A stretch of 64,000 nucleotides of DNA from JBPOFY01 sp051252415 (GCA_051252415.1 JBPOGA010000006.1:132697-196696); one strand, 5' to 3'. Shown: positions 25,494 to 36,028, counted from the stretch's first letter. Program-made: numbers and translations. Notes: generated from the letters alone by a model not told the origin.

Positions 25494-25527
25494 AAAAAAG
25501 GAAGCTGGCAATGAAGTCGCCGCTTCC
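25494..25527 (-). promoter_or_regulatory. Terminator-like hairpin in the pyrG leader (putative attenuator)
   Basis: On the minus strand GGAAGCGGC, a 9-nt loop, GCC, a bulged A and GCTTCC are followed by six T ending 4 nt before ATG 25489 and 28 nt before the preferred pyrG ATG 25465. The next gene upstream (sdhC) is divergent, so there is no minus-strand transcript here other than pyrG's own. pyrG is attenuated in Bacillus by a different primary sequence; this is an inference by position and shape. Confidence 0.65.
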
Positions 25528-25831
25528 GTGCCCGCATTCAATTCTTTGCCCTTCACCTATGGCAAACTTTTTCCCGAGGAAAGTGCGGCTTTATAGATTG
25601 TTTGCTATAAGTAGATCTGCTCGCCCGCAATCTTGCCAATAAGCACTATTAATTTAGGAGTCGACATTGGCGGACTATTAGCTATGTCCATTTTCAAGTT
25701 ATCACTTTTTTAAATCACGGGGCTGAGTGCTAATGGCATTTATTCCATCTGCTTATAGATTGATTGTAAATCTGTAGTTGTTTGAAAAGGTGTGCGCATG
25801 CCATTGCGGTATATTACTAAATTCAAAAATT

Positions 25832-26638
25832 ATGTGTTCACTGTGTAGCTTTTTTAAGTCCACCATCGGGCGGAAGATTCTAATGGCCTTATCCGGCTTA
25901 GTCCTCGTGCTTTTTGTGCTGGGTCACATGTTGGGTAACCTTCAAATATTTCTCGGGGCCGAGGTGATTAATGCGTATGCATATAAATTGCATCACCTAT
26001 TGCCAGCATCTGCGCTTTGGGGAATTCGCTTGTTCTTACTCGGCACGATAGCAGTTCACATCTGGGCTGCGGTCTCATTAACTTTGGATAACCGCAAGGC
26101 GCGTCCAAGCGGTTATGATGAGGATAAGCCGATTCAAGCTTCCTATGGTGCGCGCACCATGCGCATGAGTGGATTCATCCTCCTTGCGTTTATCTTATTT
26201 CACATCGCACATTACACTGCGCGTGTGGTGCCTTCGATGGAGTATGACGACGCTTCCGTGCTGTCACCAAATGAGGTGCCACTGGTGAAGCACGGGCAAA
26301 TTGTTACGAAGGACGGCGCGCCGATAATGACATTTAATGTCAACGACATGATGGTCGATGGTTTTCAAATTTGGTGGGTCTCACTGTTCTACGTCATTGC
26401 GACTGGCTTACTTTGCCTCCACCTTTCGCACGGCTTCAGCAGCATGTTCCAAAGCGTGGGCTTACGTAATACACTATGGCGAAAGCGTCTCGATCGCCTC
26501 GCCTTACTTTATGGCTGGATCATATTTCTCGGTTTCGCGGTCATTCCGGTTGCATGCCTTGCTGGCCTATTAAAGGAGGACCCCACAGGAGGTGCTCCAA
26601 CGCCTGTAGCAGCCATCACAGAAACACTTCACAAATAG
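25832..26638 (+). CDS. sdhC: Succinate dehydrogenase cytochrome b subunit (type B, five helices)
   Basis: A 268-residue membrane anchor with five hydrophobic segments, the single-subunit type B form that binds two haems. His residues sit in the helices: VLGHMLGNLQ, LHHLLPASALW, IAVHIWAA, LFHIAHYTARVV, LCLHLSHGFSS. An early SSTIGRKILMALSG-like start (FFKSTIGRKILMALSG) matches relatives in Bacteroidetes. The frame opens at a TTG at 25778, but ATG 25832 is a better start. It is the first gene of sdhCAB. The 300-bp gap to the pyrG leader holds two divergent promoters I cannot place confidently. Confidence 0.92.
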   Translation: MCSLCSFFKSTIGRKILMALSGLVLVLFVLGHMLGNLQIFLGAEVINAYAYKLHHLLPASALWGIRLFLLGTIAVHIWAAVSLTLDNRKARPSGYDEDKPIQASYGARTMRMSGFILLAFILFHIAHYTARVVPSMEYDDASVLSPNEVPLVKHGQIVTKDGAPIMTFNVNDMMVDGFQIWWVSLFYVIATGLLCLHLSHGFSSMFQSVGLRNTLWRKRLDRLALLYGWIIFLGFAVIPVACLAGLLKEDPTGGAPTPVAAITETLHK

Positions 26639-26650
26639 GACTGAACGACA

Positions 26651-28594
<1,944 letters not shown>

Positions 28595-28612
28595 TCCAAC
28601 CAAATACGAACG

Positions 28613-29386
28613 ATGGAAAAAACAATGAATCTCACACTTCGCGTTTGGCGTCAGAAAAACCGCTTGGACGTTGGTAAATTTGCAGAATACAAGCTGGCGG
28701 ACATTTCGGAGGACTCCTCATTTCTTGAGATGCTCGACATCCTTTCAGAGCAGTTGGTTGCAGAAGGTCATGAGCCAGTCGCATTTGACCATGACTGTCG
28801 CGAAGGTATTTGCGGCATGTGTTCGATGACGATTAATGGCGTCCCGCACGGCCCAGAAGGTGGCATTACTGCCTGCCAGTTGCACATGCGCCACTTCCAC
28901 GATGGTCAGACCATCACGATTGAGCCATGGCGTGCGAAGCCATTCCCTGTCATTAAGGACCTTGTTGTCGATCGCACCGCACTGGATACAATCATCCAGT
29001 CGGGTGGTTTCATTACAGGTCGTGTCGGTAGTGCGGTCGATGCGAATGCGATGCCGATTGATAAGCAGACTGCAGATTACGCGATGGATGCCGCAGCATG
29101 TATCGGTTGCGGTGCGTGTGTCGCTGCTTGCCCGAATGCCTCTGCGATGCTCTTCACTTCTGCGAAAGTCGTTCACATGAACAGCTTACCACAAGGCAAG
29201 GCTGAGAAGAATCGCCGCACGCTAGCCATGGTCACAACTATGGATGGCGAGGGTTTTGGTGGTTGCACTAACGTTGGTGAGTGTGAGGCAGCTTGCCCGA
29301 AGGGTATCCCTCTTGATATGATTGCACAGTTGAATAGAGATTATGCAGTCGCGCAGGTGAAAAACTTTTTTCAGCCAGTTCTATAG
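28613..29386 (+). CDS. sdhB: Succinate dehydrogenase iron-sulfur subunit
   Basis: A 257-residue protein with three cluster sites: CREGICGMCSMTING for the 2Fe-2S centre, CIGCGACVAACPN for one cubane, and CTNVGECEAACPKGIP for the last. It passes electrons from the flavoprotein to the cytochrome and quinone. ATG 28613 or ATG 28625 could be the start (four residues apart). It is the last gene of the operon, followed within 30 bp by a terminator hairpin. Confidence 0.95.
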   Translation: MEKTMNLTLRVWRQKNRLDVGKFAEYKLADISEDSSFLEMLDILSEQLVAEGHEPVAFDHDCREGICGMCSMTINGVPHGPEGGITACQLHMRHFHDGQTITIEPWRAKPFPVIKDLVVDRTALDTIIQSGGFITGRVGSAVDANAMPIDKQTADYAMDAAACIGCGACVAACPNASAMLFTSAKVVHMNSLPQGKAEKNRRTLAMVTTMDGEGFGGCTNVGECEAACPKGIPLDMIAQLNRDYAVAQVKNFFQPVL

Positions 29387-29412
29387 TCTTTAGCTGACCT
29401 TTCGTTTATATG

Positions 29413-29446
29413 GGGCGTATCCCCTTTGGGGATGCCCTTCATTTTT
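29413..29446 (+). terminator. Rho-independent terminator of sdhCAB
   Basis: The stem GGGCGTATCCCC / GGGGATGCCC (two-nt bulge) with a TTT loop is followed by TTCATTTTT. It lies 26 bp past the sdhB stop. Confidence 0.75.
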
Positions 29447-29549
29447 GCGTAAGGTTAATATCTCGGCGCTTGGTGTATTAGCCTACTTACTATAAGTTGA
29501 AAGGACGTATGCCTCACTTATTACGTTCTAAACAATATTTTTACTCGAT

Positions 29550-29577
29550 TTCACGTTATTATGTGCTAGGGTATTAA
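29550..29577 (+). promoter_or_regulatory. Weak candidate promoter for the DUF11 surface protein
   Basis: TTCACG (29550) and TATTAA (29572) are 16 bp apart in an AT-rich stretch 67 bp upstream of the start. This is pattern recognition only; the 197-bp gap from the sdh terminator to the gene shows nothing else. Confidence 0.25.
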
Positions 29578-29643
29578 GCTCATCTTTAAGATGTGCGAGC
29601 GGCTCTCGTTCGCTTTCAACGCAAACTAACCACGTATCAATAT

Positions 29644-31257
29644 ATGAATATAATGAAAAAGTTCCTTGGAACTGTTACATTACTTGGAGTCCTCGCCGTC
29701 TCTGCTTCTCAGCTTTCCGCTGACAGAACGCCAGACGCGGGTAAAAACTTCACAGTATCTGACACTCCAGACACAACTGTCTTCAACTTGAAGACACCTT
29801 CCGAAAATCGCCACATCCACGATTTCCGTAATAAGCCTAAAGCTCCAGCTCCTAAAGCAGCACCAGCACCAGCTCCAGTTACTGACTGCGACGCCGGCAC
29901 GGTAACTGATTACGTGAACAAGTCTCTTGTTCGCCTCGACAAGTCTGCACCAGCAATGGTCGCACTCAACACACCTTTCAGCTATGACTACGTCGTTACA
30001 GCTAAGGAAAAAGCGAAGAAGATCGTTGTTGAAGAGCAAATCCCTGCTGGCACGGTATATGTATCAAGCAGCCCAGAGGCAACCGTTTCAGGCAGCACAG
30101 TTACATGGACACTATACAATGTAGCACAAGGTTCTACAACTCCACTCCAGCTTGTTGTAAAAGCAACTCAAGCTGCTGACTTCAGCAACTGCGCGACTGT
30201 AGTTGCTTACCCAGAAGCTTGCACAACAACATCTGTTGGTGTTCCTGAGCTTGCTATCGTGAAAACAACTCCAAATGCACAAGTTCTTCTTGGCGCAGGC
30301 GTTCCTTGGAACATTACTGTGACTAACGTTGGTAACTTCTGCGCATACGATGTTGTGCTTACAGATACACTTCCTGCTGGCGTTTCACATGACAGCGGTA
30401 ACAGCACACTCACAACAAACATTGGCACACTTGCTCCAGGTGAAAGCCGTGACGTAACGATCAACACGACTGCTGCGGCAACAGGTGATCACTGCAACAA
30501 CGCTGTTGCTTCATCCTCTAATGCTGGTTCCGTTTCTGACGACGCTTGCGTGAAGGTTGTAGAAGCTGGTCTTGATGTTGTTAAAGAAGGCACACCAATG
30601 CAATTCGTTGGTAAGAAGGCTTCTTACACAATCACAGCAACAAACACTGGTGATGTGCCACTTACAGACGTAGTGGTAACTGATACAGTTCCTTCACAAA
30701 ACAAGCTTCTTACAGCTCCAGGTGCTCAGATCAACGGTAACGTTGCTACATGGACAACTAGCCTAGGTGCTGGTGAATCCAAGAGCTTCGACCTTACAGT
30801 TCTCGGTCTTCAAGAAGGCACATACTGTAACCAAGTTGGTGCTAACTCTTCCGAATACGGCTTGAGTGGTTCTGATGATGCATGCACAGAGTGGCGTGGC
30901 TACCCAGCCCTTCTTATCGAAGTTATCGATACAGAAGATCCACTTCTCATCGGTGAGCAAACTACATACGTGATTCAAATCACTAACCAAGGCACAGCAC
31001 GTGACACGAACGTCTCTCTTGAGGTTCAACTCCCATCTGGCTTGAAGGTAGTATCTGCAGCTGGTGACACACAAGGCTCCATCTCTGGAAACAACGTAAG
31101 CTTCGCTGCTTACCCAGTTCTGAATGCTAAGGAAATCATCGAGTTCCGCGTGATCGCAGAAGCAGTCGCTGAAGGTGACGCTCGCTTCCGTGCACAAATG
31201 AAGTCTGATCTCCTCAAGACTCCAGTTCCTGAAGAAGAAGCAACACAGGTTTACTAA
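29644..31257 (+). CDS. OmcB-like DUF11-repeat surface protein (cysteine-containing envelope protein)
   Basis: The ~537-residue protein has a signal peptide (KKFLGTVTLLGVLAVSASQLSAD) and an Ala-Pro-rich linker (APAPKAAPAPAPV). Four or so DUF11/conserved-repeat domains follow, with segments such as ITVTNVGNFCAYDVVLTDTL, ITATNTGDVPLTDVVVTDTV and IQITNQGTARDTNVSLEV. Paired Cys residues in the domains could cross-link. Relatives include chlamydial OmcB, which stiffens the outer envelope. Codon use is strikingly biased to GCA, ACA, CCA, AAC and TTC compared with neighbours, as in highly expressed genes. Starts at 29644 or 29653 are possible. A strong terminator follows. Confidence 0.85.
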   Translation: MNIMKKFLGTVTLLGVLAVSASQLSADRTPDAGKNFTVSDTPDTTVFNLKTPSENRHIHDFRNKPKAPAPKAAPAPAPVTDCDAGTVTDYVNKSLVRLDKSAPAMVALNTPFSYDYVVTAKEKAKKIVVEEQIPAGTVYVSSSPEATVSGSTVTWTLYNVAQGSTTPLQLVVKATQAADFSNCATVVAYPEACTTTSVGVPELAIVKTTPNAQVLLGAGVPWNITVTNVGNFCAYDVVLTDTLPAGVSHDSGNSTLTTNIGTLAPGESRDVTINTTAAATGDHCNNAVASSSNAGSVSDDACVKVVEAGLDVVKEGTPMQFVGKKASYTITATNTGDVPLTDVVVTDTVPSQNKLLTAPGAQINGNVATWTTSLGAGESKSFDLTVLGLQEGTYCNQVGANSSEYGLSGSDDACTEWRGYPALLIEVIDTEDPLLIGEQTTYVIQITNQGTARDTNVSLEVQLPSGLKVVSAAGDTQGSISGNNVSFAAYPVLNAKEIIEFRVIAEAVAEGDARFRAQMKSDLLKTPVPEEEATQVY

Positions 31258-31281
31258 AACCTGTTGAGTTCCGACTCTTTC

Positions 31282-31315
31282 AGAGGCGTCCGCAAATGCG
31301 GGCGCCTCTTTTTTT
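31282..31315 (+). terminator. Rho-independent terminator of the DUF11 gene
   Basis: A 12-bp stem AGAGGCGTCCGC / GCGGGCGCCTCT with loop AAAT and seven T directly after. It is among the strongest terminators in the window, in keeping with an abundant transcript. Confidence 0.93.
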
Positions 31316-31409
31316 GTGCCATCGGCGATTACATGAAATGACTTCCCGCGAAGAGTCGCGAAGGTTTCGCGAAGCAAACGTAATTGGACTATACGTAGGG
31401 CTCGCGCTC

Positions 31410-31550
31410 GGAAACTGTCTCAAAATTCAATAAATGTGAGCGTCCGGCTCCGTCCGGACATCTAACCGTCGTAAGGCTGACTCTGACGCAATGTCGGGAC
31501 GGAGCCCGACGCTCCTATAGGATACTTTTCGCAATTTTGAGATAGTCTCC
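31410..31550 (-). repeat. Palindromic 141-bp MITE-like element, third copy (inverted)
   Basis: Terminal repeats GGAAACTGTCTCAAAATT and AATTTTGAGATAGTCTCC bound long internal arms (GAGCGTCCGGCTCCGTCCGG and its partner). Read on the minus strand it aligns along its whole length with 17549-17690, with about 80-85 percent identity by eye. The remaining 31316-31756 gap holds short TCGCGAAG-type repeats and GC-rich palindromes but no convincing gene. Confidence 0.82.
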
Positions 31551-31756
31551 TCGCGCGATGCTTTCCGTCCGTTCAGCTCGTCTTGCCAGTGAAGCACTCC
31601 GCAAGCGAAGGCCCTACGAAATGAAGACTTCGTGACGCTTCGCGTTACTTCGTGGGCAAAACAGATCGCCAGTATCCATCTCGCAAATCGACGATGAATC
31701 ATTTTTTGTGCTCATACTCTGAGCGTAAAATATCTTTGCTAGCTTGGCGCATTTCG

Positions 31757-34162
31757 ATGCAATACAGTGTATTCATGTCCTCCCTACGCACAGCTTATTT
31801 GCTCGCGCTATTACCACTTAGCCTATTTGGAGCCATTGAGCGTTCAGCTTTTTGGCGGCCCGAACGTGAGCTAGGCTCCGCATCGCTGAAACTCTTATCT
31901 CTAGAGTCTGTCGCCTTGTCCAGTGAGGTCGGCTCTAAGTTGCAAGCAGCAGTGAACGATCTACAGTCAGTGTTCGTAGATCAAGTGGGCAAGGAGTTGG
32001 CAGTGCTGGATGGCGAGCATTATCAGAAGCAAGCGATCGTATTACAAATCGATGAGTCTATGTCGCGCAACGGAGGCTTCTCCATTCGACGTCAGCGCTC
32101 GAGTTTACTTATACGAGCGGCCAGCGAAGATGGACTTTGTAACGCGATCTATGCCCTTTGCTCTGACGTGTTCGGCGCACGTTGGTATTGGTCGGGAGAT
32201 TTGGGTTTGGAATATGTGACTACTGCACCTTCAAGTTATCCTGTAAAATACTGGAGAGATTCCCCTGCTTTTGTGCAGCGAAGACTGCACCCCGTAGAAA
32301 CCGACTTTGGTCGACGCAATCGCCTTAATCATGTGTATCAATTCAATCATGCGCTGGCTAAAGTGTTTAATAAGTCCATGTTTTACTTGGACGAAGAGGC
32401 CTTTTCGGTCGTTAAGGGGCGCAAGCGCGAGCCGAAGGGACACGGCGGCACTGATCCACAACCAAACTTAGCACATCCACGTGCAGTTGAAATTGCGGCA
32501 GAGGCGGCCATCGAATATTTTGAATCCCATCCTTATGAATTAAGCTATTCGCTCTCGATAAATGACAATGTTATGTTCGATGAGACTCCTTTAACTGAGG
32601 CGCAAGTCACGCCATTGAAATATTTCAGGACGCGTCCGGATTATACAGATTATGTTTTTCGTTTTAACAATGCAGTCGCTGAGAAAGTTTTTGATGAGGC
32701 AGGCTTGTGGCAGGCGGAGAATGGGGAGGATCGCTATCTCACCGCGCTTTCATATTTTTGGACAGAACCATCACCGAGCATTGCGATTCATCCACGAGTG
32801 GTGCCAGTGTTGACTTCAGACCGCGCGCAATGGCATGACTCTGACTATCGGAGTGAAGACAAAGCATTGATTCATCGATGGGCGAATACAGGCAATGAAC
32901 GCGTGGCAACATGGGACTACTATTTTGGTGCGCCGTATCCGTATCCACGGCAATTCAATCAATGGATGGTTGAGAGCCTTCGCCATTTGTCAGAAGAGGG
33001 CGTCGATATATTTTACTCACAGTTGCCTTCCGTATGGGGATTAGATGGCGCGAAAGCATGGTTGGCATCCGAACTCTTGTGGGATCCATCGCGAGATGCG
33101 GATAGTTTGCTTGATGAATATTATACTCACTTCTTCGGCGCCGCGGCTGGATCCGTACGTTCCTTTTACGAAGTTGCGGAAGCACATCGCAATAAACATG
33201 AAGGTAAGGCCGATTGGATTAAGTTTTATAAGGACGAAGCCGGTGTCGGACTGTTTTCGGAAGAAGTGCTGCAAAATATGAGAGCGTCAATTGAGACTGC
33301 AAAGCTGGAAGTTGCGGCAGATCCACGTAGGCTTGCACGTGTGGAAGTTGTTTCGGAGGCCTTTCGCTTTACAGAGAGCTATGCTGCCTTTCATTGTTCG
33401 CGCGGAGAATTAGTTGAAGCAATAATGAGTGGCTCGCCTTCAACACGGTCTGCTCTGGATGTGTATCAGACTGCACGAACAGCTTATTACGAGATCGCAG
33501 ACTTAATCACTGCTCAGCCAATGCATTCCCGTTTAAAGACTTTTAGTACGCAACTACAGTCAGATCCGAGCCCCATGGCCGTGGCTTTGCTTGCAAAGCG
33601 CGGACAGCTATCTGAAGAATCTGACGAGTATGGGCTAATAAATTGGGCTCAAGTCGATGCCATGTTTGAGTCCATCTTCGATAATGTAGAGCTTAATCAC
33701 GAGGGTAGTTATCGGGTTAATTTTCTTGGGCCAGATTTGCCAGTTGTTCCAGGCTGGTATTTTGACTTTCGTCCATCTGAGCATCTAAAGGTGGTTGCTG
33801 GCGAGGAGAGCGGTAAAGGAATACGCGTATCAGGTGCAGATGTTTTTTCGATCTTTTGGGATCAGCCTATTGAGGCTGATCGTAGTTACTTATTGGATAC
33901 AAAAATGGGTTGGTGTGTGAGCCCAGATAATCGGACCTTGGTTAAGCTGATTTGGCGTGATGCGGATGGCCGCCACCTGCGCACAGAAATTCCATTGCAA
34001 CTGCCATGGGGAGATTCAAGTGGGATGCAACAAATCGTGATTCCATTTAAGTCTCCAAAGAATGCGACTCAGGTGCGCATCCACTTTGTGAGTTCGCGTC
34101 AATACGCAGGCGACTATTTAGAGCTGCAGAATGTTGATTTTGGGGTGTGGAAAGCGAAGTAG
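31757..34162 (+). CDS. DUF4838 domain protein, secreted, glycoside hydrolase-like
   Basis: A ~800-residue protein with a likely signal peptide (SSLRTAYLLALLPLSLFGA). An N-terminal GH20/GH67-like alpha/beta domain follows (SLLIRAASEDGLCNAIYAL; FGARWYWSGDLGLEY), then the DUF4838 region (SYSLSINDN, DYVFRFNNAVAEKV, PYPYPRQFNQWMVESLRHL, LASELLWDPSRDADSLLDEYY). A C-terminal beta domain after residue ~660 looks like a carbohydrate-binding module. Such proteins occur in polysaccharide-degrading Verrucomicrobiota and Bacteroidetes; activity is unproven. The start is uncertain: 31652, 31694, 31757 and 31775 are all in frame, and the last two best expose the signal peptide. Confidence 0.78.
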   Translation: MQYSVFMSSLRTAYLLALLPLSLFGAIERSAFWRPERELGSASLKLLSLESVALSSEVGSKLQAAVNDLQSVFVDQVGKELAVLDGEHYQKQAIVLQIDESMSRNGGFSIRRQRSSLLIRAASEDGLCNAIYALCSDVFGARWYWSGDLGLEYVTTAPSSYPVKYWRDSPAFVQRRLHPVETDFGRRNRLNHVYQFNHALAKVFNKSMFYLDEEAFSVVKGRKREPKGHGGTDPQPNLAHPRAVEIAAEAAIEYFESHPYELSYSLSINDNVMFDETPLTEAQVTPLKYFRTRPDYTDYVFRFNNAVAEKVFDEAGLWQAENGEDRYLTALSYFWTEPSPSIAIHPRVVPVLTSDRAQWHDSDYRSEDKALIHRWANTGNERVATWDYYFGAPYPYPRQFNQWMVESLRHLSEEGVDIFYSQLPSVWGLDGAKAWLASELLWDPSRDADSLLDEYYTHFFGAAAGSVRSFYEVAEAHRNKHEGKADWIKFYKDEAGVGLFSEEVLQNMRASIETAKLEVAADPRRLARVEVVSEAFRFTESYAAFHCSRGELVEAIMSGSPSTRSALDVYQTARTAYYEIADLITAQPMHSRLKTFSTQLQSDPSPMAVALLAKRGQLSEESDEYGLINWAQVDAMFESIFDNVELNHEGSYRVNFLGPDLPVVPGWYFDFRPSEHLKVVAGEESGKGIRVSGADVFSIFWDQPIEADRSYLLDTKMGWCVSPDNRTLVKLIWRDADGRHLRTEIPLQLPWGDSSGMQQIVIPFKSPKNATQVRIHFVSSRQYAGDYLELQNVDFGVWKAK

Positions 34163-34166
34163 TGCT

Positions 34167-34724
34167 TTACTTGTTTAAGGCCCACAGAATTGGCGGGATA
34201 CGATTTGCTGTCGGTTCGTGGCATTCAATCGTGTAGCCAGTGCTTTCTTGGTCACGCATCCACTTCTCAACATGCTTAGATTCTTCAAGGCCGCCTTCGT
34301 GTCCACGATAAGCTGTGACTAGGAGTACACCGCCGTTGTTTAGAAGTTCAAGCGATGCATTTAATGCGCGAAGTGTAGAAGCTGGATTGGTTTGAACGGA
34401 TTTGTCGCTGCCTGGTAGGTAACCGAGGTTAAAGGTGATCGCCGCGGCCGTTTCAGTATATTCGTTGATGATACCTTCCATCAGGTCTGCGTGGTCGCCT
34501 TGCAAGTAATTGATGGAAGCTTGTATCTGAGTTTCGTCTAGCCGTGCTTTGGTCGCCGTAATTGCGGCCATTTGTAAGTCGATGGCGATCACTTTGCCAG
34601 AGACCCCGACGAGCTGTGCCATCTTGAGAGTGTCATGTCCATTTCCTGCCGTGGCATCAATCGCAAGTGCACCTTCGGTAAGGTGTTGTTCTAAGTATTT
34701 GTGGACGCGTTCAGTGAGGTGCAT
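34167..34724 (-). CDS. MnmM/YtqB-like SAM-dependent methyltransferase (rRNA_methylase family, PF06962)
   Basis: The 185-residue protein starts MHLTERVHKYLEQHL, then has AIDATAGNGHDTLKMAQLV as the SAM loop, VIAIDLQ, and AAAITFNLGYLPGSDKSV, the NLGYLPG signature of the YtqB group. YtqB (MnmM) of Bacillus methylates nm5s2U to mnm5s2U at the tRNA wobble position. The gene lies 1 bp after an FAD-dependent oxidase related to the MnmC C-terminal domain on the same strand, which would supply nm5U. Family assignment is confident; the tRNA role is inferred from family and neighbour. Confidence 0.8.
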   Translation of the reverse strand: MHLTERVHKYLEQHLTEGALAIDATAGNGHDTLKMAQLVGVSGKVIAIDLQMAAITATKARLDETQIQASINYLQGDHADLMEGIINEYTETAAAITFNLGYLPGSDKSVQTNPASTLRALNASLELLNNGGVLLVTAYRGHEGGLEESKHVEKWMRDQESTGYTIECHEPTANRIPPILWALNK

Positions 34725-34725
34725 G

Positions 34726-35793
34726 TTATTGGAAACGTGTAATGTTGGTTTCAGGGTCGAGTGCTTCGTCGTCGAAGATGTGACCCAGTAGCTGGCGACT
34801 CATCTCGGGCCCGACGGATGCACCTTTTGATCCGAGGCCGTTGAGGACATAAAGTCCACGCTCTGTTGAGTGTTCACCAAGAAAAGGGCGAGCGTCTCGA
34901 GTGCTCGGGCGGAGTCCCGATAGGTGCGCTTCGACTTCTAGCAGATGGTCACCATTTAACATGTCATGTGCATCGGAGAGTAGCTCATTTTTACCAGCCT
35001 CGGTTGGTGACGGATCGAGATCAGTGTCGTCATATGTGGCGCCTATGCGGAAGCGCTGTGCTCCATAAGGGAGTAGCCACTTTGAGCTATGGTAGATGCA
35101 TGGTGGCAATTTCAGTGTCTCAGAATGGAGGATTAATGTCTCCCCTTTGGCGGGTGTGAGAGGCAAGTCGCGAAACCAAGGATTTTCTGTGATACCAGTG
35201 CCTTCGCAGAATATGACATGGGTAGCTTCGAATTCTTGATATTCCCAGCCGCCTTGCCCGTGCTTGAGTTGAGCATGCTCGAAGCCATCATCAGTTAAAT
35301 TACCTTGTTTGTTGAAATGCTTGTGCAGGGTTTGAATCAGTTTGGGGAGGTCGACATATCCCCCCTGTAAAATCTCAAAACTGCCGTGTGCATCGACAAT
35401 AGCTTCGGGGCCTGCACCCGGTGGTGAGTATTCGCCGAGCACGTTTGCATAGCGTGGGTTACGGATACGGCGTCCACTAAGTTTTACACCTGCGTTATTC
35501 TGGCAATAGCGACGCACGGCTTGCGGGTGATACACCTGTATGCCGAATTGTGCTTCAATTGCACGATAGGTGCGAATAGCTTCGGGAAGGAGTCGGTCAA
35601 TGTTCCAGCTCTTCGTGATCCAGCGGCCGGTGACTGGGTTGATGATACCCGCTGCGACGGACCATGCATTGGGTAGCGCTGTGCTGCCAATCAACTGAAA
35701 AGGGAGCCCACGCTGTTCTAGACGCCATGCGAGTAGGCAGCCAGCGAGTCCTGCGCCGACGATAAGTGTGAGGTCTGTTTGTGGGGCGTTGAT
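34726..35793 (-). CDS. FAD-dependent oxidoreductase (DAO family), MnmC C-terminal-like
   Basis: About 355 residues. LTLIVGAGLAGCLLAWRLEQ is the FAD Rossmann loop and lies upstream of the first canonical start (TTG 35694). GGYVDLPKLIQTLHKHF and the C-terminal LSGLRPSTRDARPFLG ... GLGSKGASVGPEMSRQLLG resemble the MnmC oxidase domain (TRDxxP and GLGSRG motifs). In the true frame there is no ATG, GTG, TTG or CTG between the stop at 35821-35823 and 35694, so either an ATC (35791-35793) is used or the 5' end carries a frameshift. Its pairing with the MnmM-like gene suggests conversion of cmnm5U to nm5U in tRNA. Confidence 0.7.
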   Translation of the reverse strand: MNAPQTDLTLIVGAGLAGCLLAWRLEQRGLPFQLIGSTALPNAWSVAAGIINPVTGRWITKSWNIDRLLPEAIRTYRAIEAQFGIQVYHPQAVRRYCQNNAGVKLSGRRIRNPRYANVLGEYSPPGAGPEAIVDAHGSFEILQGGYVDLPKLIQTLHKHFNKQGNLTDDGFEHAQLKHGQGGWEYQEFEATHVIFCEGTGITENPWFRDLPLTPAKGETLILHSETLKLPPCIYHSSKWLLPYGAQRFRIGATYDDTDLDPSPTEAGKNELLSDAHDMLNGDHLLEVEAHLSGLRPSTRDARPFLGEHSTERGLYVLNGLGSKGASVGPEMSRQLLGHIFDDEALDPETNITRFQ

Positions 35794-35960
35794 GGTTGTT
35801 TGATGCGGGTTGAACCCGAATTATGCAAACGAGTTTTTCGAACAGGAATTCTTGGTTTCTATGTGATTGTTGATCAGCCGCATTTCTAATGCATCGCATT
35901 AAAAATGTGGTCACCCTAATGGTGTTCGACAACGCTTAGGCGACATGCGCACTTTGCCGC

Positions 35961-36028
35961 CTTTGTTCCTTCGGTCGCCCGTAGGGCACCCGCCTCAGTC
36001 CCCCCTCACTGCGTGACGGGCAAGCCTG
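35961..36028 (+). repeat. Dispersed ~66-bp repeat, copy 2
   Basis: CTTTGTTCCTTCGGTCGCCC, then GTAGGGCACCC and CTCAGTCCCCCC, aligned to the minus strand of 15815-15880. It sits in the 356-bp gap between the FAD oxidase and yraN. The rest of the gap (to 36143) is GC-rich with several short inverted repeats and no visible gene. Confidence 0.65.

Noticed and set aside
25466..25537. 24-residue N-terminal extension of pyrG (RARKRRLHCQLPFF...)
   Set aside because: It reads through the leader hairpin, is not family-like and is longer than known CTP synthases need; ATG 25465 fits better.
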